A DNA stretch of 64,000 bases, taken from the NCBI GenBank assembly GCA_900119285.1, contig FPIT01000010.1, positions 124,001 through 188,000 of the forward strand, given 5' to 3'. The DNA comes from Prevotellaceae bacterium HUN156. Lineage in GTDB: Bacteria; Bacteroidota; Bacteroidia; Bacteroidales; Bacteroidaceae. Shown here piece after piece: positions 52,658-60,651 of this stretch; within the stretch, counting starts at the first letter, position 1, and the number at the start of each line of letters is the position of its first letter. Under the pieces are notes generated by a model that was given only the letters and a program-made list of their open reading frames with translations, did not search any database and had not been told where the DNA came from. The translations under genes were made by a program, and so were the position numbers.

Positions 52658-53272
52658 TTATCTTCTGAACACATAGCCATTTGAGAAATAGAAATCATCG
52701 ATGAAGAGATCACGAGCGTAAGCATCATAATCGAAGTATGAAGCCAGATGCCCCATCATATCATCGAGATTGTAGCACTCATCAATGATGTGTTCAGCGA
52801 AATCCTTCTCAGAATCCCACTGGCCCATGTAGCGCTCCTTGAAGCTGGCTACGCAATCATTGCCGAAAGCTTCTGAGAACTCATCGAAAGCATCCCTGTC
52901 ATCATCATCCATATCGGCATATTCGATAATCTTATCAAATGTGTCCTCATCTATACCGCTTTCTGAATACCAGGCACTGGGGAAACACTCATAATCCTGA
53001 TACATCAACTCTGGATCTACTTCATCAGCATGAAGATTGTGGCAAACATCCATAAATGTATTGTAATCGCCACACTTTACTAAATCAACCCATACACCAA
53101 AGAGGCTGCCATCATTGTACTTGGCGTATGTACCAACATATACTGCTGGGTGATTGTCCTCTGAATTATTCCAATAATCCTTAACCGACATCTTCTGAAG
53201 GGTAAGCTTACCACGACGATTGTTCTCCTTCTTAGCGAGGCTTTGTAACTCTGATGAAATACTATTCTGCAT
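52658..53272 (-). CDS. ardA: antirestriction protein ArdA
   Basis: This 204-residue strongly acidic protein has the ArdA opening PAVYVGTYAKYNDGSLFGVWVDL (about 42-64), the DNA-mimic body ECFPSAWYSESGIDEDTFDKIIEYADMDDDDRDAFDEF, and MGQWDSEKDFAEHIIDECYN. ArdA imitates B-DNA and blocks type I restriction enzymes. It sits upstream of the late genes, behind structured element B, in a likely early position. The same prophage carries its own type I system. Confidence 0.93.
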   Translation of the reverse strand: MQNSISSELQSLAKKENNRRGKLTLQKMSVKDYWNNSEDNHPAVYVGTYAKYNDGSLFGVWVDLVKCGDYNTFMDVCHNLHADEVDPELMYQDYECFPSAWYSESGIDEDTFDKIIEYADMDDDDRDAFDEFSEAFGNDCVASFKERYMGQWDSEKDFAEHIIDECYNLDDMMGHLASYFDYDAYARDLFIDDFYFSNGYVFRR

Positions 53273-53307
53273 AACTTTATGAATTTAATTGTTTAACTTC
53301 TAGTGAT

Positions 53308-53329
53308 GCCCTCTGTGTGAGGGCTTTTT
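53308..53329. repeat. ardA leader hairpin
   Basis: GCCCTC/GAGGGC is a perfect 6-bp stem around TGTGT, with TTTTT following on the plus strand. It lies between structured element B and the ardA start. Confidence 0.75.
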
Positions 53330-53347
53330 ACGATGCCTCAGAAAGTG

Positions 53348-53490
53348 AGCGGGAAGAAGTACTTAGAATGCAAGGAATGGCAAGGATATTTTATGGAATA
53401 CCATCATTTTCGTGACGTCAGGAAAATGATGGAAGGTTGCCGCAAAATATCTGCAGACATAACATAGTGGTACTTGCAGTGTACGCCCGC
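53348..53490 (-). ncRNA. structured RNA-like element, copy B, upstream of ardA
   Basis: The nested stems match copy A (22247-22400): GCGGG/CCCGC (53349-53353 with 53486-53490), TGCAAG/CTTGCA (53369-53374 with 53473-53478), GATATTTT/AAAATATC (53385-53392 with 53444-53451), and CCATCATTTTC/GAAAATGATGG (53401-53411 with 53422-53432). Three stems differ in bases but keep pairing. Loop words GGAATACC, GGAAGG and TGCAGA are kept. Likely a 5' leader of ardA. Confidence 0.75.
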
Positions 53491-53827
53491 CTTAACTTTG
53501 CAGCGGGAAAAGTCAGGAACACCAGCAAGAGTGCATCACGTTAAACACATAAATTCGTTATGCAGAATGTCAGAGAGGCAAGCCGGATAGAAACGGAATA
53601 GAACAATGGTGAGCTATCCTGCCAGAATAGGGCAAGGACTTCCCTATCCTATCAGGACAATCCCTTCTGCTTTAAATACAGCCAACAATGAATAAGAAGC
53701 ATCTGTGTGGGTAATAAAGTGCTGCCATACTATGAACATAACTGCCACTTTCAAGCAATGAAGAGAAATACTCGTTGTAGGATATAGTTTCCAGTGCAGA
53801 AAAAAAAGAAAGGAACCACATGCTACC

Positions 53828-54024
53828 ATGCTACAAATACGAAATGCCGATGTACAGGGGATTTCAACATGGTGAAGGTGTAGCAACTTAGATTGTGTAG
53901 TAACATGTAGCAAGATGCAAAAATGTACGATTTCGATGGTTTCGTAGATGATGGTTGCTACAAGGAATTATTGATTAAAAAGGGATTTACGGCTATTATT
54001 TGATTATTGTAGCAACTGTAGCAA
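53828..54024. repeat. TGTAGCAA repeats, candidate phage origin
   Basis: Five exact copies of TGTAGCAA or its complement (53879, 53906, 53955, 54008, 54017) and two with one mismatch (53828, 53896) fall within 200 bp. They are next to the primase and loader genes. The surrounding 53,491-54,224 gap has no convincing gene. An iteron-type origin or an operator is inferred. Confidence 0.55.
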
Positions 54025-54224
54025 GCACTATTTTATCAAATTCATATTCTCTCATGCGTTGTTTTTATCTATTCAATCTTCATTTTTGAAGATTTCACGA
54101 AGGGGTGATTACTTATATATAAATACAACGTGTGCGCAGAAAATAAAAAAGAAAAATAAAAAAAATGGGCTGCCTGCTTCAAAAGCCGACAACCCACAAA
54201 CAACTAACTATATAAATGAAAAAA

Positions 54225-55484
54225 CTATTTCTTTTCCAGAGTGCCGAATAACGGCACGACATCGTATCCATGATAAGGTGATTTACCAGGAAATCGCCTT
54301 ATATAATACTTATACCCAAGGGCTGTGAGAGCCTGACCAACAGTCACCTCGTTGACTTGTTGAATGGCAGACGATATTTTCTTTTCCTTTTTCAACTGCA
54401 GCACAATTTCCATTGCCGTCATGAACTTGCACTCTTCACCTTCCTCTGGTTTACGATAATGTATACGAATAAGCCTGAGCGCATTCGTTTCTAGTACATA
54501 CTGACGGTTTTCATTCACAAATTGCCTGTATTCCTGCTGCGTCCATGTTGGATCAAAGCCGCCATCAAGCAACATAACGGCCTCTGCCCAAAGCTGGTCA
54601 ACATCGAGACGCTTGCGGTTGTCATCAATGGAATCCACCTCTATAACTGCCAGACGGCGCATCAATCCGGCATCAGGTTTGCTGATAAAGCCGCCCATGC
54701 GCTGGTTCTTGTTAGAGGTGAAGCAACAGGAAGCAACTCTAGGCACCTTCTCCACATAACGAGATCCTGGTCTGCGAATTTCTACTTCGCTGGCCGACAT
54801 ATATAGCTTAAATTGTTCTTCGTTGTGTTTGCAGATAGCGGCAAACTCATCGAAGTTAAGCAGAAACCGCTGGGCAAAGCTGTTCTGAAGCGGAAAGAGC
54901 CTCTCGTCCTTCTGCGCTACCTGATAGTATTCTTTAAGGCATGGCGGTACCAGCATTTCAAAGAACGTCGTCTTACCAATACCTGCCTTATCACCGATAA
55001 GTCCTAAGGCTACGTCGTTCTGTCGAATGCCCAAAGCACAGGCTGCCGTTGCTATCAGCCATTTACGCAGAAGACTGCTTGCTCTTTCCCTACTTTCATC
55101 ATCATCCTGAGGCGTATGCAGGGAACTACATAACATGTCAATCTGCGAAGGACCTTTGTATTTCCCTCGCAGAGACTCCAGATAGTCATGTATAGGATTG
55201 AATGACTCCATCTGATTCGGACTTGCCAGCAACGACTTCAGCAACACTCTTGGAATAGACACTTCATCGGCATAGGCATGAAGTAAGATATCTTCCTCCG
55301 TCACTGGATGTTCATAGTGAAAGGAGCATTCCTCAGTCGGTCTTAGAGACACCTTACTACGGTCAAGCAGATTCACACGAACAATATAGTTCGCGTTTAG
55401 CCAATCCTTGACAATATCAAGTCTATTATAAGGATGTTCGTTACAAGCTGTTGCTTCTGGCAGTTTACGCTCTATCTTGCTCAT
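54225..55484 (-). CDS. VirE/D5-type primase-helicase
   Basis: This 419-residue protein (start MSKIERK at ATG 55484, a 4-bp ATGA overlap with the loader gene) has a P-loop GDKAGIGKT (164-172), a FLLNFDEFA Walker B region (about 210) and CCFTSNKNQ sensor motif, typical of virulence-associated-E/primase C-terminal ATPases. It starts or unwinds phage DNA replication. It stops at TAG. Confidence 0.85.
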   Translation of the reverse strand: MSKIERKLPEATACNEHPYNRLDIVKDWLNANYIVRVNLLDRSKVSLRPTEECSFHYEHPVTEEDILLHAYADEVSIPRVLLKSLLASPNQMESFNPIHDYLESLRGKYKGPSQIDMLCSSLHTPQDDDESRERASSLLRKWLIATAACALGIRQNDVALGLIGDKAGIGKTTFFEMLVPPCLKEYYQVAQKDERLFPLQNSFAQRFLLNFDEFAAICKHNEEQFKLYMSASEVEIRRPGSRYVEKVPRVASCCFTSNKNQRMGGFISKPDAGLMRRLAVIEVDSIDDNRKRLDVDQLWAEAVMLLDGGFDPTWTQQEYRQFVNENRQYVLETNALRLIRIHYRKPEEGEECKFMTAMEIVLQLKKEKKISSAIQQVNEVTVGQALTALGYKYYIRRFPGKSPYHGYDVVPLFGTLEKK

Positions 55485-56194
55485 CCTGCCGTTTCCTCCC
55501 ATCTTTCACGACGGCTTTCACCAGGCATTTCTACAATGTTTGTCATTTCCATAATTCGCTCGCCAATATACTGACCATAGCCAATGGCTTCACCTTTCTC
55601 ATTAAACCCTTTGGATAATGTGGATATTTTGAAGTTCGAGGTGAAAAAAGTCCTCGCTCCTGAATTATAGCGCAGCGCCATCAGCTCGTTGATTGGTCGC
55701 ATCTTATTGCCAAAGGCGTTTATCTCCAGTTGTTCACGTCCCAGTTCGTCGATAAAAAGCGGTCTCTTAGCTAAACTGTTGATGCCGTCATCTATGATTC
55801 TCTGATATAATTGAGTAGCAGGTATCATTTCAACTGTTCTGCCAGAAACCAGATGAAGGATTTCACAGAACGCCTGCATCAGTAGTGTTTTTCCGCATCC
55901 CACCTTGCCACCGAGGTAAATGCCTTTATGGATATTCCAGCGGCATTCTTCGTCGCCCTTGACATATAGCCACATCTGATAGATGATATCACGATTAAAA
56001 TCATCCACTACAAATGGATGATATACGCCTCGTTGTGCCATGATAGCCTGTGCCGTTGCACTTAATAGCTGCCAGAAGTTCTTCTTGCTTAGCGATGGAC
56101 TATGCCAAATGTTCAATTCACTCGATGCTTCCATATACTTTTTCTTCTGCTCTTCTATTGCCCGTCTGATGCGGTCATCATTAGTAGTCTCCAT
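55481..56194 (-). CDS. DnaC-like helicase loader ATPase
   Basis: This 237-residue AAA+ protein has Walker A GGKVGCGKT (95-103), Walker B LFIDELG (146-152), and FFTSNFKISTLSKG sensor with an arginine-finger region GERIMEM. It would load the replicative helicase. Overlaps both neighbours; the replication operon is 57330 to 54225. Confidence 0.85.
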   Translation of the reverse strand: METTNDDRIRRAIEEQKKKYMEASSELNIWHSPSLSKKNFWQLLSATAQAIMAQRGVYHPFVVDDFNRDIIYQMWLYVKGDEECRWNIHKGIYLGGKVGCGKTLLMQAFCEILHLVSGRTVEMIPATQLYQRIIDDGINSLAKRPLFIDELGREQLEINAFGNKMRPINELMALRYNSGARTFFTSNFKISTLSKGFNEKGEAIGYGQYIGERIMEMTNIVEMPGESRRERWEETAG

Positions 56195-56675
56195 CGCCTC
56201 GTCCTCCTGCTATATTGGGTTGTTCGTAACTCTTGGTAGTCACCTTGAAAAAGCGTGGATAGCCGTTTGACATAGCAAACTGCAGATATTCAATTGCTAT
56301 CGCCTCGTTATTCTCTGAAAGTTTCTTCAGGTAGTTGAGCGCTGCATATTCCATGCGGCTCTTCATGTACTTCTTATGCTGCTCAGCAAGGTAGTTCTTC
56401 CATAGTTCCCATGCCTCTTTGAAAGTATCGGTTTTCCATGGAAGAACCACCTCTATTGGTTCTATTGTCTCTTCTGACAGCTGGTCGATATGGGTACAGA
56501 GTTTGAAAGCCTTTTCCTTCAACTGAACCCATTTATTCACGAAGCTCTTATGCCTTTTCTCTGTAGAAGATGGCATTCCAGAGGTAATAAATGTATTCAG
56601 CTCATCATTGGCTTTCAGGAATGATTGCCAAAATTGCTCTGTCAGTGTTTGTAGTTCATTATCTTGTTTCATCAC
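56181..56675 (-). CDS. hypothetical replication-operon protein
   Basis: This helical 164-residue protein (MMKQDNELQTLTEQFWQSFLKANDELN ... RPRFFKVTTKSYEQPNIAGG-like end) overlaps the loader gene by 14 bp and the Cys-rich gene upstream. Possibly a partner of the loader. No family recognised. Confidence 0.7.
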   Translation of the reverse strand: MMKQDNELQTLTEQFWQSFLKANDELNTFITSGMPSSTEKRHKSFVNKWVQLKEKAFKLCTHIDQLSEETIEPIEVVLPWKTDTFKEAWELWKNYLAEQHKKYMKSRMEYAALNYLKKLSENNEAIAIEYLQFAMSNGYPRFFKVTTKSYEQPNIAGGRGDGDY

Positions 56676-56778
56676 ATATAGTGTCGTTTGAATATTCTAC
56701 GTATTTATTGAATTTCAAACAGTAGCGTCCATTGATGCACGCTCTGCCATATTCACATTGTCTGCATTTCTCAGGCAT
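56659..56778 (-). CDS. 39-residue Cys-rich small protein
   Basis: The frame MPEKCRQCEYGRACINGRYC continues to TAA at 56659 and overlaps the 56675 start by 17 bp. Cys5-x2-Cys8-x5-Cys14-x5-Cys20 could bind zinc. It fills the gap between the two neighbouring genes with close coupling. Too short for most gene finders. Confidence 0.65.
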   Translation of the reverse strand: MPEKCRQCEYGRACINGRYCLKFNKYVEYSNDTICDETR

Positions 56779-56848
56779 AGTTCAAAAGTAAATGCCCTGC
56801 CTCGCTTTCTTCACAGAGAACGGGTACAGGGACTTTAGGATGATCTGT

Positions 56849-57046
56849 TCACGAATTTAACGTATAGCTTATTAGTTCACTTTTCAGGAAATAGACTCGT
56901 TTTCCTATTTTATGAGAAGGAACCATATCTTTCTTTGCTCTTTTATACATTGCCCATCCTGAAACTCGAAACAACTTGCCTGCTTCTTCTGGAGTGAGTA
57001 TGTCATCATTCAAATCAATTGGTGGTAATACTATCTCTTTTCTCAT
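56849..57046 (-). CDS. excisionase-like helix-turn-helix protein
   Basis: This 65-residue protein (LTPEEAGKLFRVSGWAMYKRAKKDMVPSHKIGKRVYFLKSELISYTL) matches the HTH_17/MerR-like excisionase fold. It overlaps the 57330 gene by 4 bp and is near the attachment site, so it may direct excision or early control. Confidence 0.8.
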   Translation of the reverse strand: MRKEIVLPPIDLNDDILTPEEAGKLFRVSGWAMYKRAKKDMVPSHKIGKRVYFLKSELISYTLNS

Positions 57047-57330
57047 TCTTCAATCAGTTTACGCCATTCATTTCTATATTCAGGGTCTGAAAGTTCCTTT
57101 TCTCTCTGTTTACGTGTAACTCCGACTAAAATGACGCTCAACTCACTCTTCAGATATTTGGCGTGAATATAGACGCCATGTTGGAGACCATCTGAAGCAT
57201 TAAACTCTGTAAGCTGGACAGAAATAGATTTTAATGCTTTGTACTCTTTAAATTTTGCTTTTGACACATCTCCTGGTCTAATACTTCGGAACCAGGCTCT
57301 TCTGTTTGCGATTTTCTCTGCTTTATACAT
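57043..57330 (-). CDS. small early phage protein
   Basis: This basic 95-residue protein (MYKAEKIANRRAWFRSIRPGDVSKAKFKEYKALKSISVQLTEFNASDG) is the first gene of the early operon. No family recognised. Confidence 0.65.
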   Translation of the reverse strand: MYKAEKIANRRAWFRSIRPGDVSKAKFKEYKALKSISVQLTEFNASDGLQHGVYIHAKYLKSELSVILVGVTRKQREKELSDPEYRNEWRKLIEE

Positions 57331-57480
57331 CTTTATTAATTATATAGTGATTCTAACATAGTAAAGAGGTAGCTAAAACACCTCTCTCGATATGGACACA
57401 ATGACTTCTTAATGATTTGCATAGTTCTTTATTAAATCTAAGTCACAAAGTCAATAATAGGCTCTTTCGGAACCATGCTG

Positions 57481-57488
57481 CAAAAATA
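57481..57488 (-). promoter_or_regulatory. early promoter -7 box
   Basis: TATTTTTG on the minus strand lies about 150 bp before the 57330 start. The leader has an AGAGGT/ACCTCT hairpin (about 57365-57385). No late-type GTCTTTT is present, matching an early unit. Around 57,530-57,615 are tandem TAACTAAC and ACACACTAA words that could be operators. Confidence 0.5.
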
Positions 57489-57686
57489 TAATAATTTAAT
57501 TCAGAGAAATTGTGCAAAAAGAGAAATAAATACTAACTAACTTATTCTTTAACACAATCGACTAACTTTTGTAACAGAAATACACACTAATTAACACACT
57601 AACTCATTAGGTCATGATTGAACTCGTAAACTCATCTTATATATCACATCTTAATTCTTAAAGTATGTGAAATTATGGGTTCGAAA

Positions 57687-57718
57687 TTTGTTTGTATCAC
57701 AAATAATGCGTACCTTTG
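57687..57718 (+). promoter_or_regulatory. rightward promoter reaching tRNA-Lys
   Basis: TTTG (57687-57690), 20 bp, TACCTTTG (57711-57718) is a consensus Bacteroidetes promoter. No gene lies before the att site, so the next product is tRNA-Lys at 57956. Confidence 0.65.
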
Positions 57719-57913
57719 CAGCCGAATTCATCGAAGCACCTATTTAATCTTACAATTTTATATTGTTTGATAATAGTAAAAGATGATGATTGCTTAGAGA
57801 AGCAGACAGTCGTCGAAGACATACAAATACACTCGCAAAGCATTTTGCGTTACATGTTCCAAAGTGTAACACATAAATATGCTAAGTTGCTGAAACTCAA
57901 ATCGAGTATTAAA

Positions 57914-57938
57914 CTCTGCGGGTGTACAAAGACAAAGA
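57914..57938. repeat. prophage attachment site copy (attR-like), tRNA-Lys 3' end
   Basis: Twenty-five bases from ctctgcggg through acaaaga are identical to 58016-58040, the end of the tRNA-Lys gene. The sequence before 57914 does not match tRNA. A prophage that entered the 3' end of a now-upstream tRNA-Lys would leave this remnant, with the tandem tRNA-Lys 17 bp further on. Confidence 0.75.
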
Positions 57939-57955
57939 GCATTTGTATTTTCGTT

Positions 57956-58028
57956 GCACCCGTAGCTCAGTTGGTAGAGCACCTGACTCTTAATCAGGGT
58001 GTCCAGAGTTCGAGCCTCTGCGGGTGTA
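57956..58028 (+). tRNA. tRNA-Lys(CTT)
   Basis: This 73-nt cloverleaf has acceptor stem GCACCCG/CGGGTGT, D loop AGCTCAGTTGGTAGAGC, anticodon stem CCTGA/TCAGG with loop CTCTTAA (anticodon CTT at 57989-57991) and T arm GAGTTCGAGCCTC. No encoded CCA. It decodes AAG. Confidence 0.97.
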
Positions 58029-58039
58029 CAAAGACAAAG

Positions 58040-58067
58040 AAAAGGTGAACGAAATGTTCACCTTTTT
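58040..58067 (+). terminator. terminator of tRNA-Lys
   Basis: AAAAGGTGAAC/GTTCACCTTTT is a perfect 11-bp stem around gaaat with a T run. Confidence 0.92.
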
Positions 58068-58097
58068 TATTTTTATCAGGGAATTATACCCTGCTAA

Positions 58098-58406
58098 CTA
58101 GTCATAGTATTCTATTTCAAGTTCTTCTGTGACATTGAAATCATCGTGGAATCCGTCATCGTACTTATAGACGATACGCATGCCACGATAGGTTGACGGC
58201 ACTTTCAATGTGTCCAGCAGATGCCATTTGGGACGTCCGAAGTCGTAGGACTCCCTATCGAGAACTATCACATTGGACACGAAATCAAAATGATAGTAGC
58301 CGCCACCGATACACTGGTCACCTTGCCTCAGCAGGTGCTTATGCTGGTCAACCATTCCCAGACGGAAAATGCCGTCCATTGTGATAATAAACTTCGGGAG
58401 TTTCAT
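58098..58406 (-). CDS. hypothetical host protein after crcB
   Basis: This 102-residue protein (start MKLPKF at 58406 or one codon earlier) contains RLGMVDQHKHLLRQGDQCIGGGYYHFDFVSNVIVLDRESYDFGRPKWHLLDTLKVP. It is cotranscribed with crcB. No family recognised. It stops at TAG. Confidence 0.75.
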   Translation of the reverse strand: MKLPKFIITMDGIFRLGMVDQHKHLLRQGDQCIGGGYYHFDFVSNVIVLDRESYDFGRPKWHLLDTLKVPSTYRGMRIVYKYDDGFHDDFNVTEELEIEYYD

Positions 58407-58771
58407 CATTTTACAATTTGATAACCAACTATCACTGCAATAAGTCCGAGTCCTATGCTTGCCAGCGTATATAACACGGCTAACAGCATCGAGCCATCAC
58501 GTCCTAACAGTAGATTCTCATTCATAAATGTAGAGAAGGTGGTAAAGCCACCACAGAATCCTGTCACAAGGACAAGTTTAGTGGATGGTGAAATCTGACC
58601 TCCAAGTGACATGCCTGATAGCAAACCTATGAGGAAACAACCAATCACGTTAACTGCCATCGTTCCCCATGGGAAACTAACAGCCATCCATGACTGAATA
58701 GCTTTACCAACCAAATATCGTGCTCCGCCTCCGAAGAAGCTGCCTATGCAGACCATTAGTAGTTCTCTCAT
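58406..58771 (-). CDS. crcB: fluoride ion channel CrcB/Fluc
   Basis: This 121-residue four-helix membrane protein has GGGARYLVG, VNVIGCFLIGLLSG, and GFCGGFTTFSTFMNE, the family's signature motifs. Two copies form a dual-topology fluoride exporter. No fluoride riboswitch is apparent; the 35-bp promoter/leader matches that of umuD. Confidence 0.96.
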   Translation of the reverse strand: MRELLMVCIGSFFGGGARYLVGKAIQSWMAVSFPWGTMAVNVIGCFLIGLLSGMSLGGQISPSTKLVLVTGFCGGFTTFSTFMNENLLLGRDGSMLLAVLYTLASIGLGLIAVIVGYQIVK

Positions 58772-58773
58772 AA

Positions 58774-58808
58774 TTTCCTAATAATTCTCAAAATCTACTG
58801 CAAAGATA
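58774..58808 (-). promoter_or_regulatory. crcB promoter and leader identical to umuD
   Basis: TATCTTTG (58801-58808, minus) and the following 27 bp match 10570-10604 without a mismatch. Confidence 0.7.
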
Positions 58809-58869
58809 AACAATTATCTTTTATCTTCCAAGCCTATCGTGGAGGAATCAAAAACCAGTCCCTGTGATT

Positions 58870-59796
58870 CTACAATTTTATTCCGTACTTCACTATCCGC
58901 TCTTCCATCATCCCCTCGGGCATGAATCGGAGGAGCGTTTCTGTAATGGAGTTGAGCATACGCTGGCGGATATAGTCCTCACGAATGTAGAGCGACACCC
59001 TGCGCTGCGACAGGTAGTCTCCCTCGATGCGGCGCACGTTCTCGCGCTGACGGTCGGAAAGGAATGGCAGGTGCATCTCCGGGATAATCGTAAAGCCACC
59101 GTTCTCGTCAACGATGCGGATTAGTGTCTCTATGCTGCCTGCCTCATACACACGGTTGCCCTTGGTGCGCGCCTTACAGAAGCTGAACGCACTCTCTCGC
59201 AGACACTGTGCCTCCTTCATGATCCACATCTTTTCGTGCTCCAGGTTCTCAGGTTTGAAAACGGGCAACTTACGCCAGCAGTCCTCAGAAAGATATACCA
59301 TGAAGCGCTCCGTATAGAGGGGTACTTCAAGGATTCCCTGTCGCATGTTGCCGCTGATGGCAATACCAGCATCCAGATGCCCTACCTGCAGTTCGCTGAG
59401 CATCGCGTCGGCCTTCATCTCGCTGACGGAGAGTTTCACGCTGGGATAGTTCTCCACATAATGACGGATGAACTTTGGCAGGATATATGGCGCAATGGTT
59501 GGACCTACGGAGAGTGCCAGCTCACCGCCTACGTCCCCCTTGTCTTCAGCCACGAGTTCCGTGATGCGTTCTGCCTCCGCCAGTGCTTTCTCCGCCTGGC
59601 GGATAATCTTCTCGCCTGCCGCTGTCGGAGTGACGAGCTTGTTGCTGCGCTCAAAGATGCGCACATCGAGTTCTTCTTCCAGTTTCACGAGCATGGCGCT
59701 CAGCGTGGGTTGCGAGATACCACACTGTTCCGCCGCCCTTGCAAAGTTGCGCTGGCGGTTGATGGCTACAATGTATTTCAGCTGTTGTAGAGTCAT
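58870..59796 (-). CDS. oxyR: hydrogen-peroxide-sensing regulator OxyR
   Basis: This 308-residue LysR-type regulator starts at ATG 59796 (MTLQQLKYIVAINRQRNFARAAEQCGISQPTLSAMLVKLEEEL, winged HTH). The redox pair is Cys198 and Cys207 (CLRESAFSFC), equal to E. coli Cys199/Cys208. Start chosen because it gives the standard length. Divergent from the polyferredoxin gene. It switches on peroxide defence when oxidised. Confidence 0.95.
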   Translation of the reverse strand: MTLQQLKYIVAINRQRNFARAAEQCGISQPTLSAMLVKLEEELDVRIFERSNKLVTPTAAGEKIIRQAEKALAEAERITELVAEDKGDVGGELALSVGPTIAPYILPKFIRHYVENYPSVKLSVSEMKADAMLSELQVGHLDAGIAISGNMRQGILEVPLYTERFMVYLSEDCWRKLPVFKPENLEHEKMWIMKEAQCLRESAFSFCKARTKGNRVYEAGSIETLIRIVDENGGFTIIPEMHLPFLSDRQRENVRRIEGDYLSQRRVSLYIREDYIRQRMLNSITETLLRFMPEGMMEERIVKYGIKL

Positions 59797-59829
59797 ATAC
59801 GCTTCCCTAATGATAGATAATTCCGATGC

Positions 59830-59882
59830 AAAGATAGACAAAATAGTTTGTTTATCTATCATCTTCTTCGTATCTTTGCACC
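59830..59882. promoter_or_regulatory. divergent oxyR/polyferredoxin promoter region
   Basis: On the plus strand TTTG, 20 bp, TATCTTTG drives the 59907 gene; on the minus strand TATCTTTG (about 59831-59838) drives oxyR. The shared 50 bp is a natural OxyR operator site. Confidence 0.65.
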
Positions 59883-59906
59883 GATTTTAAGAATAAATAA
59901 GGAATT

Positions 59907-60614
59907 ATGCAAGAGAAAAAGAAGAATTTCCATCGCCACTTTGCCACTCCAGGATTCAATCTCTATTGGATCATCATCGCCTATATCCTCGTCGGCTGGT
60001 TCTATCCCGTAATAGGACTCGTCGCACTCATCTGTATGGTTGGTCCCGTGCTGACCAGCATATGGAAGGGACGCTGGTGGTGCGGACATGCCTGTCCTCG
60101 TGGCAACATGTACGACCGTCTGTTGTCGAAATACTCCCCCCACCGTGAGATACCCACATTCGTGCGCACCTTCGGTTTCCGCCTGTTTATGGTGTTCTTT
60201 ATCTTCACCATGTTTGGCGTCCAGCTCACCTTCACCGTACCCTGGAGCGAGGGCGGACTGGCTATGTGGAGTGGCATTGGTCGTGTCTTCTGGACCATCA
60301 TCGTAGTGACTACCGTTGTTGGCGTTACCCTCTCGTTCATCTATGCGCCACGCACCTGGTGTTCGTTCTGTCCCATGGGTACCATCTCACGCTGGGTAGC
60401 CCCTAAGCATACTCCGCTGCCCAAGGCCTTCACCAATATCCACGTCACGAGTGCTTGCCAGATGAAGTGTAAGAGTTGCGCCCGCGTCTGTCCGATGCAG
60501 CTCACGCCCTACGACAGTCGCGGACAGGAAATGGGCTATCTCGACCCCGACTGCATCAAGTGTGGCAAGTGTACGCTGGCCTGCCCCACGAAGATAATGA
60601 CACTGAAACACTAA
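59907..60614 (+). CDS. membrane-bound 4Fe-4S polyferredoxin (NapH/CcoG-like)
   Basis: This 235-residue protein has four membrane helices (about 18-36, 37-52, 85-105, 122-145), a CGHACPRGNMYD motif, CSFCPMG, and two 4Fe-4S clusters (CQMKCKSCARVCP and CIKCGKCTLACP). It moves electrons through the membrane. Divergent to oxyR, so probably redox-controlled. Confidence 0.9.
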   Translation: MQEKKKNFHRHFATPGFNLYWIIIAYILVGWFYPVIGLVALICMVGPVLTSIWKGRWWCGHACPRGNMYDRLLSKYSPHREIPTFVRTFGFRLFMVFFIFTMFGVQLTFTVPWSEGGLAMWSGIGRVFWTIIVVTTVVGVTLSFIYAPRTWCSFCPMGTISRWVAPKHTPLPKAFTNIHVTSACQMKCKSCARVCPMQLTPYDSRGQEMGYLDPDCIKCGKCTLACPTKIMTLKH

Positions 60615-60625
60615 TATAATGATAA

Positions 60626-60651
60626 GCCTCCTCGTCAGATTGCTGCCGAGG
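60626..60651 (+). terminator. hairpin after polyferredoxin gene
   Basis: ctcctcg/cgaggag pair around tcagattgctgc. No strong T run follows, so termination is uncertain. The remaining 60,652-60,930 stretch holds a TATCTTTG box at 60805-60812 for the next unit. Confidence 0.45.

Noticed and set aside
53644..53913. 89-codon minus frame upstream of ardA
   Set aside because: It runs through the TGTAGCAA repeats and has an unusual composition, with no operon partner.
53758..54003. Plus frame with three TAG codons as another recoded gene
   Set aside because: Two of the TAGs fall in the repeated TGTAGCAA word, which explains them better than recoding.
1..57913. Prophage-wide reading of TAG as glutamine
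   Set aside because: The capsid (49365), primase (54225), the 20076 gene and the 7107 gene all end at TAG, so TAG is a normal stop here.
58868..59124. Plus-strand frames opposite oxyR
   Set aside because: Shadows of a clearly coding gene with conserved redox cysteines.
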